Below are positions 32,611 through 44,560 of a stretch of 64,000 nt of DNA, one piece after another (position 1 is the first letter of the stretch; each line of letters begins with the position of its first letter). Under the pieces are notes generated by a model. The model was not told where the DNA came from and made no database searches. It was given only the letters and a program-made list of their open reading frames with translations. The stretch covers positions 20,665,901 through 20,729,900 of the forward strand of contig CM038469.1 in assembly GCA_021464415.1 (NCBI GenBank), read 5' to 3'. Origin of the DNA: Lonicera japonica (Eukaryota; Streptophyta; Magnoliopsida; Dipsacales; Caprifoliaceae). A program made the translations under genes and the position numbers.

Positions 32611-33039
32611 CAATGGCTGAATGATAATGGAGTGGTAAGGGTGAACAAGCAATTGCTTATTTCTCTTAGCATTGGGAAGTACAAGGATGAAGTTTTATGC
32701 GATGTGGTTCCAATGCAAGCCGCCTACATGATTTTGGGTCGACAATGGCAGCTTGATAGGCAAGTCAATTACAATGGCGTTTCAAATAAATACTCTTTCA
32801 AGATGAATGAGAAAACCATTACTCTTGTTCCATTTCCACCAAAGCAAGCTCATGAAGATCAAATGAAGTTACAAAAGGAGAATGATCAAAAGAGAGAAAG
32901 TGAGCAAAAGAAAGAGTGTAATGAGCAAAAGAAAAAACGTGGCGAGGAAAAGAAAGAGAGTATAGAGAGAAAAAGAATAAAGAGTGAGATCTCAGGCGAG
33001 TGCAAAGAAAAGGATTATGAAAAAAACAAACTCAAGTAG
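32608..33039 (+). pseudogene. Gypsy retropepsin C-terminal half plus Lys/Glu-rich linker
   Basis: MQWLNDNGVVRVNKQLLISL, SIGKYKDEVLCDVVPMQA, ILGRQWQLDRQVNYNG, NKYSFKMNEK and TLVPFPPKQAHEDQ match the protease of plant Ty3/gypsy elements (ILLGRPWQFDR motif, here ILGRQWQLDR). After residue 90 the frame becomes a charged EK-rich repeat (KKECNEQKKKRGEEKKES), the usual linker before RT, but RT does not follow. Confidence 0.82.
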
Positions 33040-33182
33040 TAGTCATTGAGAGGCAGCTTGAGAGAAAAATAAAAGAGAGTGATGAAAAGAGAGAGGCTGA
33101 GGTAAAAGAGAGAGAAAAGAAAATTTTAGTGGTCTCTAGTGAGAATGAGTTTGAGGGGAGACAATAGAATTGTAGTGCAAAA

Positions 33183-34052
33183 ATGAGTGGGGAGATATTT
33201 TTAAATACTATCAAATTTAATCCAGATTTGCATATTTCTATCTTGTCTTCATTGCAGGAAATTGTTGACCAAAGCCAAGGGCAAGTGGAGTTGTTAGCAC
33301 ATGTCAAACAAGTTTTAAAGCAAAGAGTTTATGAGTTTTCTAAGTTGGAGTTAGTAAGTTGTTCTCCGAAGAAATTATTTGGATTTAAAACTGAGAATGG
33401 ATTGTTTGAATGGGTAACTAATTCTTTGATTTTGAATAATGCTTTAATGAATTTAAAGAATCAAGTTTTGAATCCATTGTTGGGAAAAAATGTTTTAAAG
33501 CGTTTTGAACATTTGAATGTCACACTGCCATGTAGCAATAGCAATTTGAATTGTTTCTTATTGATTAGTTTGAATGATCAATTGCATATGGTGAGTTTTG
33601 AAGTGCTAACCGCTAACCTCAGACGATGCACTTTTGGCATGGATGAGATTGTGTTTGCATGTTCTATTTTGAGGGCCGTAGGTAAGCAGGTTGTAGCAGA
33701 GGAATTGAATAACATGGCAGTCGTAGAGAGTGAAAGGAATATGGAAATTATTTCCGGAGAAGAGCAAGGGTTTCCAAATGCAGCCATAGAAGTAAGGAAG
33801 ATAATTACAAACAGAAAAAGGGAGATTCAAGCCAAAGAACAAGAGCTGAAAGTTGATAAAGTGGATAATGTAGACTTCATTGGAGTGGACAAGTACAATT
33901 TCCATCCGCAACATCAGCTGGAAAGTTTCTTCAATGAATTACGGAGGATTGAGTTGAAGATTGATAATGTTGAGCATATTGACTTCATTAGAGTTGATCA
34001 TTTTGATGTTCATCCAAACTTTTTATTGATAGAATTCTTCAACAAGTTGTAG
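33183..34052 (+). pseudogene. Unassigned 289-codon frame in the gypsy interior
   Basis: Open for 289 codons, but I do not recognise a domain. It has no YxDD, no HHCC zinc finger and no DDE pattern. Features seen: a near-duplicate segment late in the protein (KVDNVDFIGVDKYNFHP / KIDNVEHIDFIRVDHFDVHP) and EREKE-type helices in the middle. Position, between protease and 3' LTR, is where RT-IN would be. It may be a patchwork left after deletion of pol. Confidence 0.4.
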
Positions 34053-34337
34053 AGGATCGCATTGCAGGATGATTTGAGCTTCAAGGAGTTTTGCTTTACA
34101 AGGAGGATCAAGTGTCGAAGATATTAAAAATACTTGTTTTCATGGCAAGGAAGAAAAGAATTATCTCATGTTGAGTTTCAACGAATAAATTGGAAAGTAT
34201 TCAAAATACCTCTTCTATTGGCATGGGAGATTTCAAGTTCCAAAGTTGTGTCCAAATGTCGAACTTGTTAAAGACTGGCTGAATCAAAGGATGGATAGGC
34301 CAGATTCGAGGATGAATCTTCTTGAAGAGGAGGGGTA

Positions 34338-35219
34338 TGATGTGATTCGGCCTAGCTCCAGTTTTTATTCAATCATGGTGGTTCGTGGCATTCCAAATGA
34401 TGATCCGCACATGATGACACACAAGGATAGAGCATGGAAATTTAAAAGGAATTCCATAGAATTTCACATGCTTGATGCAAGAAGCTAAATGATAAACATG
34501 CATTCCAAGGAGTTCCTAAAGATTGGGCATTGGAGTTTAAGATGAAGAAAGCCTAAAGTTAAAAGGTGAAGAAATCAGAAGAAGTGTTTACTTAAAGCGT
34601 AGGCACGCTAAAGCTAGGAATTGTGACCAAAAGGTAGAAGTGATATTTTGATAAGGTGCGAGCACGCCTTAATATCCGAAATTCAGTCTTATTTTCTAAC
34701 ATGTTCTCACGACTGGCTGGCAATATAATTTAATTAGTTTTTATTATTATTTTGGCAACTTCTTTATTTCTTTAATAGGCCTTTTATTTTAATTAGGAGA
34801 TAATATTTAGTTTGTTTCCTTTTATTAGGATTGCTATTTTTAATAGCAAATAGTTTTCTTATTGTTTTAGGATTCTATTGTTTTGTTTACTCCTATTTAA
34901 AGGAGGAACAATATTGTTTTATTAATCAAGTTATGAAGACAATTGTGATTAATTAAATTAAGAGTTTTCTCTTTGTGTTCTCTAAGAACATGTTGAGCAT
35001 GTTGAATTGATTAATTCACATGTTTCTTGATTTATCAATCTAGCATCCACACTAGATTGTGGTGTCGTTCACTATACCGAGGTTCGCACTTCTTTAAGCG
35101 TTGGATTTATGTTCCATTATCCATCAATTCGTCATGTTCCAAAGTTCTAGTCTGTTTATAGACCACGGGTCAAGGATTCACAAATGACCTGGTTAGGAGT
35201 ACGATCCGGGATCGCGTCA
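34338..35219 (+). repeat. 3' LTR of the gypsy-like element (882 bp)
   Basis: TGATGTGATTCGG to GATCGCGTCA. Contains the empty TRIM site (about 35112-35125). The polypurine tract is at 34322-34337. Confidence 0.92.
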
Positions 35220-36929
35220 CGCCCCCTCTCTCTCTCTCTTCTGCACCTTTTCCTCTATTATTTTCTTTAGATCTGAAACTGCATCATTCCTACACGACAC
35301 TACCACCCCACTACTGTCATATACAATATCTAATATGAATCACTTCATCTGCCATGGCCCTTTTCAATTCTACCGGACCTATTTTAATCAGTTTGAGGTT
35401 AATTTCTCTTATCTCTCTCTCATATTCTTTCTTTTTATTCTTTTTTTTACTATATCATGCACACCCATAATAATGAACTAACAATTTAAATAATATATCC
35501 ACCTATCATTCAGCTTTCCTTAATCAATTAAAGGCTAATCTTATTAAACTTTAAATATCAAATATTTATCTTCATTTTTTTTAATTGTATTAAATTTCAA
35601 TCATTTAGCTTCCAAGTATTTGATAGATGTGTATGTGTTGATTATAATTTATAATATTTATATATGGTTTAGTGTTTTTGGAAAAATGATTGTAAAAACT
35701 TAATTAAAAGCAATTAAAAATAGCTTAATTGTTTTGTTTTAGCAAACAATGCTTACTTTTGATCGTCCACTTTTAGTTTTTTTAGGAGTGATTTTTTGGT
35801 AATGTTTAGTACCATACCATACCAATATTTCGGAAGAATGAGAGAAAAGGGTTTTTATTTGAAATTTTTTTTCCATTAAATGCTTCAATAGAATTATTAT
35901 TAATTTTTTTTTTTAGAAGTTATAACATATACTTCCAAAATTATACATTGCTTTAGAACAAAACAAAATTATTTTAATAATAATGCCACCCTATTAGGGC
36001 TCCAATAGTTGACATGACACACCAACTCGACACGAAGTTAGCGGATTTAGGTCAAGCATAAATGGGTTCGGTCAATTTCGAGTCAGACAATCTTAACCCG
36101 CAAACTAAATGGGTCATGTTTCGGGTTAACCCGCTGAATCAAAATTGACCCGCAGTTAACACGATTATTTTTTATATTTTTCAGCTATATATTATTTTGC
36201 CATCTTATTTGGACAATTATACTCTTATTTTGAGTATTGGTAATAGACGATAATTATTATGTTTTTGATGATGGATAAATTGCTTGGGATGGAATACTAT
36301 TTATTTTGACTACAGATTATTATTATCATATTATTTTGATTAAATATTGAATTTTGGTATTGGGTAATACTTTATGACTTATTGAAAATTAAAAACTATT
36401 ATAAGACAAGTTAATTGTTTTCATATGAAACTTAATTGTCATTATTATCTTAATAGATTAATCGCGTCGTGTCGAGTTGCAGGTTTAACTCAACTTGTTT
36501 ATTAAACAGGTTAGTCGGGTCATGTCATGTAACTTGTAAAATAAACAGGTCGTGTTCCAGTTAATATAAATAACACGATTAGTTAAATGGGTCATGTTCG
36601 GGTTGACACTAATACTATAATATTTGTATGTTAACACGACCCGAACACAACACGCAAACCTGAATTGTTGGTCAGGGCTGGACCTGAGTACAGGTTCAAG
36701 AGTCGGTTGGCTCAGGCCCAAAAATTGGGGGGGCCCAAATATATTTTTTTTATCTATACATGTATACATAGTTAATATGGAGAAAATTTAATAAAGTGTA
36801 CTCAAATAAGTGAGCCAAGCTATAAGAAACAAGCAAGCAGGCCAGGCCATTGTTTAAGTGTTGAGCCAACTTTGTCTTCATTAAGCAACTAATTGAGCAT
36901 ATTGAAGGTTCAAGCTCCATTAATTAGAT
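35220..36929. other. Intergenic DNA with ACCCG-rich repeat
   Basis: 35990-36690 is a mosaic of GGGTCATGTTCGGGTT, ACACGACCCGAACAC and related words, with AAATGGGTCATGTT(T)CGGGTT repeated directly at about 36110 and 36593. This type of sequence is common in dispersed plant DNA transposon remnants. No gene. Confidence 0.4.
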
Positions 36930-37450
36930 GAGCCCTAATGTCATTCAATTATAAAAAGAGGACACTAGCCAACAAATTGGAGTCCCAGCACAGCAACAAT
37001 GCCGAGCACTCTCCTCTCCTCCCTTTTCGATTATTTCTTTCTTTATTTTTATTTATTTGTTTGTTTTTTACTTTGAAGACTTTGAAGATTGAAGGTTTAA
37101 TTCTATTTTTCAATTTAATTAATGCTAAGTAAGTTTTCTTTTAATCTTATTTGTTATTTAATTTTATTTATGTTAGTGTAAATTTGTGCTAGGATTGGGA
37201 TGGATATATTTAATTGATTTCCTTGCATGTAATTGACTCTACCAATTTAATGATTTAATATTAAATATAATTCTTTCTAATGGTTGCCTATTTTAATTGA
37301 AAAAAAGAAGAAGTTGAATTCTCATTATTTTTTGTTGGATTCACCTTAATATTTGATACATTTCATTTCTTAATTGAAAAAAAAATAAAGTTGAATTTTC
37401 ATTATTTTTTGTTGGATTCACCTTATTATTTGATATATTTCATTTTTTTG
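36930..37450 (+). repeat. LTR-like dispersed repeat, copy C
   Basis: Weaker match to 880-1480 (TATA-like TTATAAAAAGAGGAC, ATTGGGATGGATATATTTAATTGATT, CTCATTATTTTTTGTTGGATTCACCTTA). It carries its own tandem duplication of about 76 bp (37296-37371, 37372-37447). Confidence 0.5.
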
Positions 37451-38137
37451 TTGTTAGAGTTTGAGTTTAGTGGTGTCCGGTGTTTGTTCTGGACTAATTT
37501 TTGGACGCTATTCTTTTTTTTTTTTTTTACTTTTTGAAATTTATTGTAAAATATTATTTTATAGATTTAGTATATGCGATTTTTTTTATATAAGTATTAT
37601 ATTTCTGTCTATACCATATATAAATTTAGTATGCTTGCACACACTCTTTTATGTATCTATGTATCCAAGTTCTTGTCAGAGATAGATATCATACATGAAG
37701 ACTCGTAAACTTTAAAAAACTTTAGGGTACTGCATCAAAAAAATTTCTTTTGACAAGAAGTGAATGCTAAAAGATCCATTTTAAGTATACGGACATATAA
37801 GTTTAAATAAATCATTTTTAATAGATGTAGATGTAGTTAAATGATAAGGTTATTTTCATTTTAAACTAGAGTACCGTGGGTTCAAGTCCCATCAAATATT
37901 TTTCAACTAAAAGTTAAACGCAGATGGAAAATTGGAAAAACACCCATAATTCGATGTCACAACCAAATTCAGGTGCTTCTACCTTATATATGTACTTATG
38001 TACTTTTAAGTTGGGGGGGGGGGGGGGCGAGATATTTGGTATCTCCATTAAATTATCAAAATACCCCCCATGCTAAGAAAACAAAACAAAACGCATGAGG
38101 AAGAGATATTTGTTGTCTCAATTAAATTACCAAACAC

Positions 38138-38168
<31 letters not shown>

Positions 38169-39299
38169 CTCAATATTAAGAGTTGAACCCTTACACATTA
38201 TAAGAAAATCACTCTACTTGACCATTTTGCCAAATACATTCGCATGTATGTTACTAAATTATTTCAAAAAATTAAATATCATATTCACACGTGTCACGTG
38301 TCCTCCTTTAATTTTAAATTGAAACTTTACCATCTTTCTTTTAGCCTTGACTCTTCCATAATGTTTTCATCTTCAATTCTTTTAACCGAGTTTCATTTGG
38401 AGAGTTATATGACTGTATGTTTTGATCATAAAATTAAGTGAAAATAAATCATCTCTATACTAAATAAATTATGTCTACCAAATTTTAACAAAAAAATAAA
38501 AAACAGAAGTGAATTTAGTAAGATTTTAATAAAAATGTTAATTTTCATTTATTAATATTTTTGATAATAATCTCACGCACTTTTCTAAATATAATCTTTT
38601 AACAATTTTGTGAAAATGATCTACTCAGTACAAAAATCATCTCCACCAAATTTTATAAAAAAAAGTCATACGTTCAAGATTTAACCCTCAAAATGGTCCC
38701 CATTGAAAGAAATTAAACCAAATGAGTATTGTAGATGTACCGAATCCCTTTCCTATACAGTTTTAATTTCTAAATTTTTTTCAACACAAGCACTCTATCA
38801 AATCACACTTTCGTAAACAAATTTTCTTTTTAACAGTTAATTATGCTAATATATATTGATATACATGCTCCAAAAAATAAATAAATATAAAAGGTAAAAC
38901 ATAACAATAACAATAATAATAATAACAATTGTAAGTGGCAAAAAACTTGGCCGGACCCATAGAGATAATATTCTTCGTGAGTATGAATGTACGTACTATT
39001 AGTGTTACGAGAGAGATGACAATGTTGTTTTTGTTTGTAGGTAGGTTCCTCTGGTGAGTTTAATTCTACTGATAGTACATCCTCATTTTTTTGTGTGTAT
39101 GAGCTTTCATTGCTGTTTAAGAATGGAGTTTTTTACACGAAGACTAGCTACTAGCTTTTCTCTTTATCTCCCTTCTCTCTCTAGATTCCTCAATTACCGA
39201 AAATTGATCCCTCTGTCTAGAATTATCCCTTTCTATTTGTATTTGTATGGAATTAGGGTTACAAGGTTCCATGCATGGCTAAAAGACAACTGAAGATAA
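37451..39299. other. AT-rich non-coding DNA with homopolymers
   Basis: G15 at 38013-38027 and A26 at 38143-38168. GAGATATTTG(G/T)T(A/G)TCTC..TTAAATTA.CAAA is repeated at about 38030 and 38104, on either side of the G-run. No gene. Confidence 0.5.
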
Positions 39300-40259
39300 G
39301 GCATAGGTCCCCTGCATTAAATGTGAAATGATTTGCATTGAAGACCCGTCACCTTTACATCAATCAAGTGTCAGGATTTGGTGGCTACGTTTTGCATGAA
39401 CAGGTGAGAAGTGGCGTGGGTAAGTGACTTATGTCTCAAGGTGGTGGTTTTGCATGTATTCCTCATGATGAATAAAGTCCATCACATCCTTCTACACGAT
39501 CTCCCTTTTGCCGGGCGTGATGGTCGCGTAACGTGGCCGATATGGAGGCGTGCCGAGTTCCGATCCATCTTGGGGTCGAGCTGTCCTCGGCACTCAAGTT
39601 GTTCTTCTTTGACCCCTTGACTGCTACTCCGCCAAAATGGGTCTAGTTTGTAGGCCTTGAAATGGTGGGCTAGCCCAATACCTCGATAATTATTTTATGT
39701 CCCCTCAATTGCCCCCAAAGTGCATAGGCTTGGTCGTCAAACTGGGCCTGTGTGCTTGGACTCTAAATGATCTATGTCTGCTGTAAACCGAAACAAGCCA
39801 ACCATGAATGCTTGTCTTCCTAAGGAAACCTTAGACGAATGTTGTTAGTGTCAGCACACGAGTCAAGCGAGGGTTAGTGTAGGGTGCCTTTATTGAAGTG
39901 ACACTCTCTTTTTCTGCAGTAAATCGTCCATCATGGCGGGAAGTCTCCCAAGAACGGAACCTTTTCGTAAATAATGTTGAATCCATTCTTCATCTATTAT
40001 TTCTTCCTCATCTCAGTTTAAAAGAAAAGAAAATTTTTCTGCTTTTGAAATCAAATTCATTATTTATTGGTCAGAGCGAATTTGTTTGACTTGTCGCCTA
40101 TACCCTCTTTAGGACGTGCACCTCTTCTTTCCTGTAGTTCGCCCTCATTTTCTCCATCATCGCGCCATTCCCAATCCCTAACTTCTTCGTGGGCTGATAC
40201 GCATTGTTCACAATGACAAAAAAGAGAAATTCCAGAGAAACTTCGTCCGCAAGGGGCTA

Positions 40260-42955
40260 GAGTGGGAGGAGCATAATGGGGACAGTGACGTCATTGTAGA
40301 AATGTTGCACTTCGATCAAGGCATGTACCCCGTTCATACTTCTTACTTTCTTCAGGTAAGGTTTATGATCCCTTTTGACTTTTTTTTGCTTGACTTCCTG
40401 TGGAAGACCCACTTTCACTGTCAGGACCATTTTGGGGGTTACTGAAATAAATCGGCGATTCAGGGTGCAGCTTGATTTTTGGGGCATCAAGTACCGCTAC
40501 ATCGTCGTCTACTCCAAGTTTGAGAGTAAGTGGAGCCTTAAAGGTAGAATGGGATCTCTCACTTTGGTCCTTGGCCTATAGGACTCCTGCAAGTACATGT
40601 ATAACGACGATGTGATAATAAAAGGGGACATCAAGCCTGATCCCACAGAATATCTAGTCCCTAAACAATGCGACACTCTTGGTTTGTGGCTTCTTGTCTT
40701 GTTGAATTTGGGTTCCTTGATCTTGCTTTTCTTTTTTATCCATGACCTCCATTTCCTTGCACATAAGAAGTTGTTCAAGAGGTCTACCTGGCGCACCATC
40801 CACTTCGACCAGCTAAACGCCATCAATCACCTTATTAGTTTAGGCAATTCATCGAAGGTCAATCACCCTAGGGCGGCCCATAATTTATTGGGGTATACTC
40901 TATATTGTACCTCTGTCATAAAGAGGACTACCCCTATTACATGGATCTAGGAGGACGTTCTTGAATGGCCTAACAGGTACGAGTTGTTCATCCGCTATAA
41001 CATCCTTAGTAGGGAGGTGAAGTTGGAAAGTAAGAAGAGAGCTAGCCAAGCCGTGCCGCCTCTATCCTATGGCCAAATCACCACGGCCGATCTTACTGAG
41101 GCCCCTCAAGTTTGGAGAACAAAGCGGCCGAGGAAAAGCCAGGACCCTAAAACTACTAGAGTGAACTCGCTGGCCATTTTGACGGTGAGTGAGCCTACTC
41201 CTGCTTTAACAAATCCAATGGCCCAAGTCCTTCCGTCGGGTTTTGTGTCCGTCGCCAGAAGTACGCCAACAACAGCCCCCCTCCCTAAGAAATCAAAAGG
41301 GGTTACTGTCCTTGTCGAAGGGTTGGATGAGCCTTGCATTTATAAGGATGGGGATGGTCTAAAAATCGAGTAGCTTTTTGATTTGGGCACTAAAGATGCT
41401 AAGGCCGACCAGGCGATAAACTCCTCTCCTACTGTCGAAGTTTGCTCTCCTCAAAGGAGTGTTGAAGAACATGGTGCCACTTCTAACTTCCCTATTTCTT
41501 GTTTTGATATTGTTTTATGTGAAGAAATCCCATTATGGCCCACCGATGTCAGGAGGCGCTTGATTAGGGAGTACTATATTAAAATTGGCGCTTAGCCCAG
41601 CACTTGTCTGCCTAAAACAGGGCATAAGGTGCAAGTGCCCCCAACTGCACCCTCTCTGGCAATGGAGGCCCAAACTTCAAAGCGAGCGAAGCGCCTAACC
41701 TTGGTGTAGCCCATTTTCATAGGAGAAAGTAAAGGGTATGCCACTGAGGTAGCGCGATTGTCCATGTCTCCTTCCAAAAAGAAAAGAAAAAAGGATTATT
41801 CGAAGGAGGTTATAGCGGATGCGGCACCTACCATGTTTGCCGAAACAACTACCAGTGCCCCAACTATGGGCGTGGTTAGTGAAGATGCTGTAGGTGCTGA
41901 TCTTGTTATCGGCACCTGAAATTTGGGTGACATGGAGTCATGTGGTGCTGATGAGTCCTACCGTGCTGATATGGAAGTTGGTGCTTGAAGCACTATGCCC
42001 GCCATTGCCGATCCCACCAGGGGATAAGGTAACTCAATTACCCGATCCAGTAAGGGCAAAGAAAAGGTGTTTGTGGTGGAGCCAAGGCTTTGCTACCAGG
42101 AAAGGTCTATAACCGTGGAGGATTTTGCTTTCCATGATGTGGAAATGGCCTACGCTATTGCCATGAGTGTGGTGTCCCCCACAGAACAAGAGCAGTTGAA
42201 CCGCTGAACTTCAACCGAGCTGGGGATGCACGGGTACCATTGCCAGATTGTAGTGAGTCTTTTTTCAACTTTAATTGTGTTCGAAATGTTCTTTTCTCCC
42301 AAACTTACGCCCAATCATGTGTTTTTCAGGGTATTCAATACTTCCACAAGCTTGAACTCACATGAAAGACTTGAGGGATGCTAAGGCCACCAAAAAGCGG
42401 TGAAAGGCGCTGGTGAAGAATCTGAGCATCGAGGTGGTCGTCCTTAAGGAAAACCAATCTTCCAAGGACCAAGAGCTGGTTGATTTCGAGTTTCAGGTGG
42501 CCGACCTTAAGAGCTCTCAAGCCACGATGATCAGTTCCCTACAAGGACAAGCCTTAAATCTCCGAAAGGCTTTGCAGGCTAAAAAGCAATTAATGGCTGC
42601 CGAGATGGGCAAGGTAAGGGAGGAACATGATTCTGCCATCTCGCATCTAAAGACGGCGCATGCGGCTCACCTGTCCAAGCTTAAGAGGAGTAGGCTGGCA
42701 AAATTTTGAGGCTGAACACCCTTCATGAGGACTCTTTTGTGGGAGAGAGGACTGCAGGCTATAATGAGGCCTTACATGACTCAGCTCACGATTACACGTA
42801 GATTAAAGACTAGGTCTACAAGGGTGGTTACAAGTTTGGCCTCAGAAACGCCAGTATTCCGGTCGACCATGAGTTGTTAGGTTAGACAATGCTATGCCTT
42901 CCTGGTGCTTTCATGGTCCCTATGTCAGAGGAGGAGGATGCTGAAGAAAGAAATT
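40260..42955 (+). pseudogene. Broken coiled-coil gag-like/PF04195-like frames
   Basis: Pieces in order: LEWEEHNGDSDVIVEMLHFD (40245-40360), FWGIKYRYIVV (about 40470), 40597-40950 (YLVPKQCDTLG...), and 40984-41373 (low-complexity SEPTPALTNP, PLPKKSKGVTVLVEG). 42413-42709 is a clear coiled coil (VVLKENQSSKDQELVDFEFQ, LRKALQAKKQL, AEMGKVREEHDSAISHL). Then YNEALHDSAHDYT and IPVDHELLG, after stops. The order head domain, Pro/Ser linker, long coiled coil resembles the putative gypsy-type transposon proteins of plants. No catalytic motif. Assignment is tentative. Confidence 0.45.
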
Positions 42956-43164
42956 ATTAGGCTGACCTGTTTTCTTTTTTTTTGTAATCTCTTTGGGCCT
43001 CGGAGCCCCTCCATATATATCATGTTCCCCCAGATAATAAAATTTGGCCTTTGTTTTTGTCTTCTATTACTTGTGTTGTTTGAATTGCTTGAAAATTCCA
43101 TGTTTCCAAGTTGCCGCTATTCGAATTCAAGGTCAAGCTTGCATATTATTGTTATGGTGTTGCC

Positions 43165-43610
43165 CCCAAGGTACAATTAATCATCTCAGCCCTTGGCAGA
43201 TGATAATTGGTGGCTTTGCAACCTGATCTTTTAAACAATGCCTCGAGGGCATAAGTGGTCATCTCGACATATAGCAGATGGCACTTAGTGGCCTTCCTAA
43301 GTTTTCGAATAATGCCCCCAGAGCACAAGTGGTCATCTCGGCGTATAGCAGATGGCATTTGGTGGCTTTTCAGTTTAAGTTTTCAAATAATGCCCCTAGG
43401 GTACAAGTGGTCATCTTGGTGTATAGCAGATGGCACTTAATGGCCTTTAAACCTAAGTTGTGAAATAATGCCCCAAGGGTACAAGTGGTCATATAGCACA
43501 TGGCACTTGGTGGCTTTTCAGCCTAAGTTTTCAAATAATGCCCCTAGGGCACAAATGGTCATCTTAGCGTATAGCATATGGCACTTGGTGGCTTTTCTCA
43601 ACGTCATTGA
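43165..43610 (+). repeat. 78-bp minisatellite, about 5.7 copies
   Basis: The unit begins AATGCCCCTAGGGCACAAGT and includes GGTCATCT.GGCGTATAGCAG and ATGGCACTTGGTGGC. Starts fall near 43234, 43310, 43388, 43466 (13 bp shorter) and 43531. Several units keep open frames by chance. Copies differ by 5-15 percent by eye. Confidence 0.9.
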
Positions 43611-43884
43611 AAACTCTAAAGTGTTTCCACATGTGTAGAATATCTCTTATCGTACTGTATGCATGTGGGTTGTTTCGCACTGCTCTTCTCCTTTTATCGA
43701 ACTGTCACATCAATAAATTTGATGAGTGGCTAGGTATATGTCCACATGGCGCAATAGGAGAGGCAAATAGTGGTTCCCAGGTGTTACACTATTTTTCAAG
43801 GCTCATTACTCCTCCGCAACCTTCAATTTGCCAAGCTATAAATACCCCACCCATTTTCTCACAAACCAATCTTTCACATACTCT

Positions 43885-44190
43885 ATGTCGCTGTCTAGAG
43901 CGATATATAGATTTCTAGCAGAAGTTAGGGTAAAACAAGCACTTAACAAAAATCCTCAACTAAACCAGAATGCCCACCAAGCCATGAATTGGGTAAGCAG
44001 TTCCAATGCTCCTCCTCTTTCCATTAATGCAACAGCCTTAACTTCAAGGGTGGAGAGGCTGGAGCGAGAAATCGAAAAGTTAGGAAGAGATCTTCCTTGA
44101 ATGCTTAGGACGATCTGCCATTTGCGGAGGCATTTGGCTGCCTTGGCGGTAGAGAGGGATGAGTTGCAAAGGAGGTTAGGCGAACATTGA
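43885..44190 (+). pseudogene. Small coiled-coil frame behind a TATA box
   Basis: GCTATAAATACCCC (about 43834-43847) lies about 40 bp before the ATG at 43885. The frame gives MSLSRAIYRFLAEVRVKQAL ... TSRVERLEREIEKLGRDLP, then a TGA at 44098-44100. It continues in the same frame with LAALAVERDELQRRLGEH to 44190. Both halves are amphipathic, with heptads. Without the TGA it would be one protein of about 100 residues. Function unknown; similar small frames occur in LTRs of large plant retroelements. Confidence 0.4.
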
Positions 44191-44560
44191 AGGGAAAACA
44201 TACCTTGAGGGAAGATTTGCCACTGAAAATTATTTTTGTAAAGTGCTTCTCCCCTTCTTTGCCCTTCAAATGTTCTATCTGTTCTTCCCCCTCTCTTCCC
44301 CACAAGGTCCTTATGGGTTGGAACTTAATTTGTTAGTTCCAAATCCTCGAGGTCCTCTTCATCAGGACATTGACAAATTGCCCTTAGCATCGTAGTCACA
44401 TGCCTGTCTATTGCGTAGGGTTCCTCCAGTTATAAGCCGGCGCGATCTCATCAGTTTTAGGGGGCCTTCTCGTCTTGCACTTTTCTCTTTTTGAATGTTG
44501 TAAAGTTTAGACCTCGAAGTCCCTTATATTGTAATCTTCTTCTCTTAATGGAAATGAAGT

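Larger units (their letters stand above)
25851..35219 (+). mobile_element. Ty3/gypsy-like LTR element without RT, host of two nested insertions (9.4 kb)
   Basis: LTRs 25851-27606 (interrupted by a TRIM; about 885 bp without it) and 34338-35219 (882 bp) start TGATGT and end GATCGCGTCA. The Met-tRNA primer site TGGTATCAGAGG is at 27608-27619 and a purine tract (GAAGAGGAGGGGTA) precedes the 3' LTR. GCCCCC lies at 25845-25850 and 35221-35226, one base off a perfect duplication. LTRs look about 92 percent alike by eye, so it is old. The interior has a retropepsin fragment (32.4-33.0 kb) and an unassigned frame (33183-34052) but no RT, RNase H or integrase motif. A minus-strand copia element is inserted at 27981-31516. 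Confidence 0.9.
39300..44560 (+). mobile_element. Decayed large retroelement-like region (LARD/TR-GAG-like)
   Basis: Moderately GC-rich compared with both sides. It carries a string of broken plus-strand frames with coiled-coil content, a 78-bp minisatellite and a second small coiled-coil frame behind a TATA box. Poly(A)-signal-like ends (AATAAA at 43036) occur. LTRs were not identified, so class and limits are uncertain. Such frames are typical of large non-autonomous plant retroelements. Confidence 0.45.

Noticed and set aside
33183..34052. Integrase or chromodomain
   Set aside because: No HHCC finger, no DDE spacing, no chromodomain residues could be found by eye.
43165..43610. CRISPR-like array
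   Set aside because: Units are contiguous without unique spacers, and the sequence is plant nuclear DNA; it is a minisatellite.
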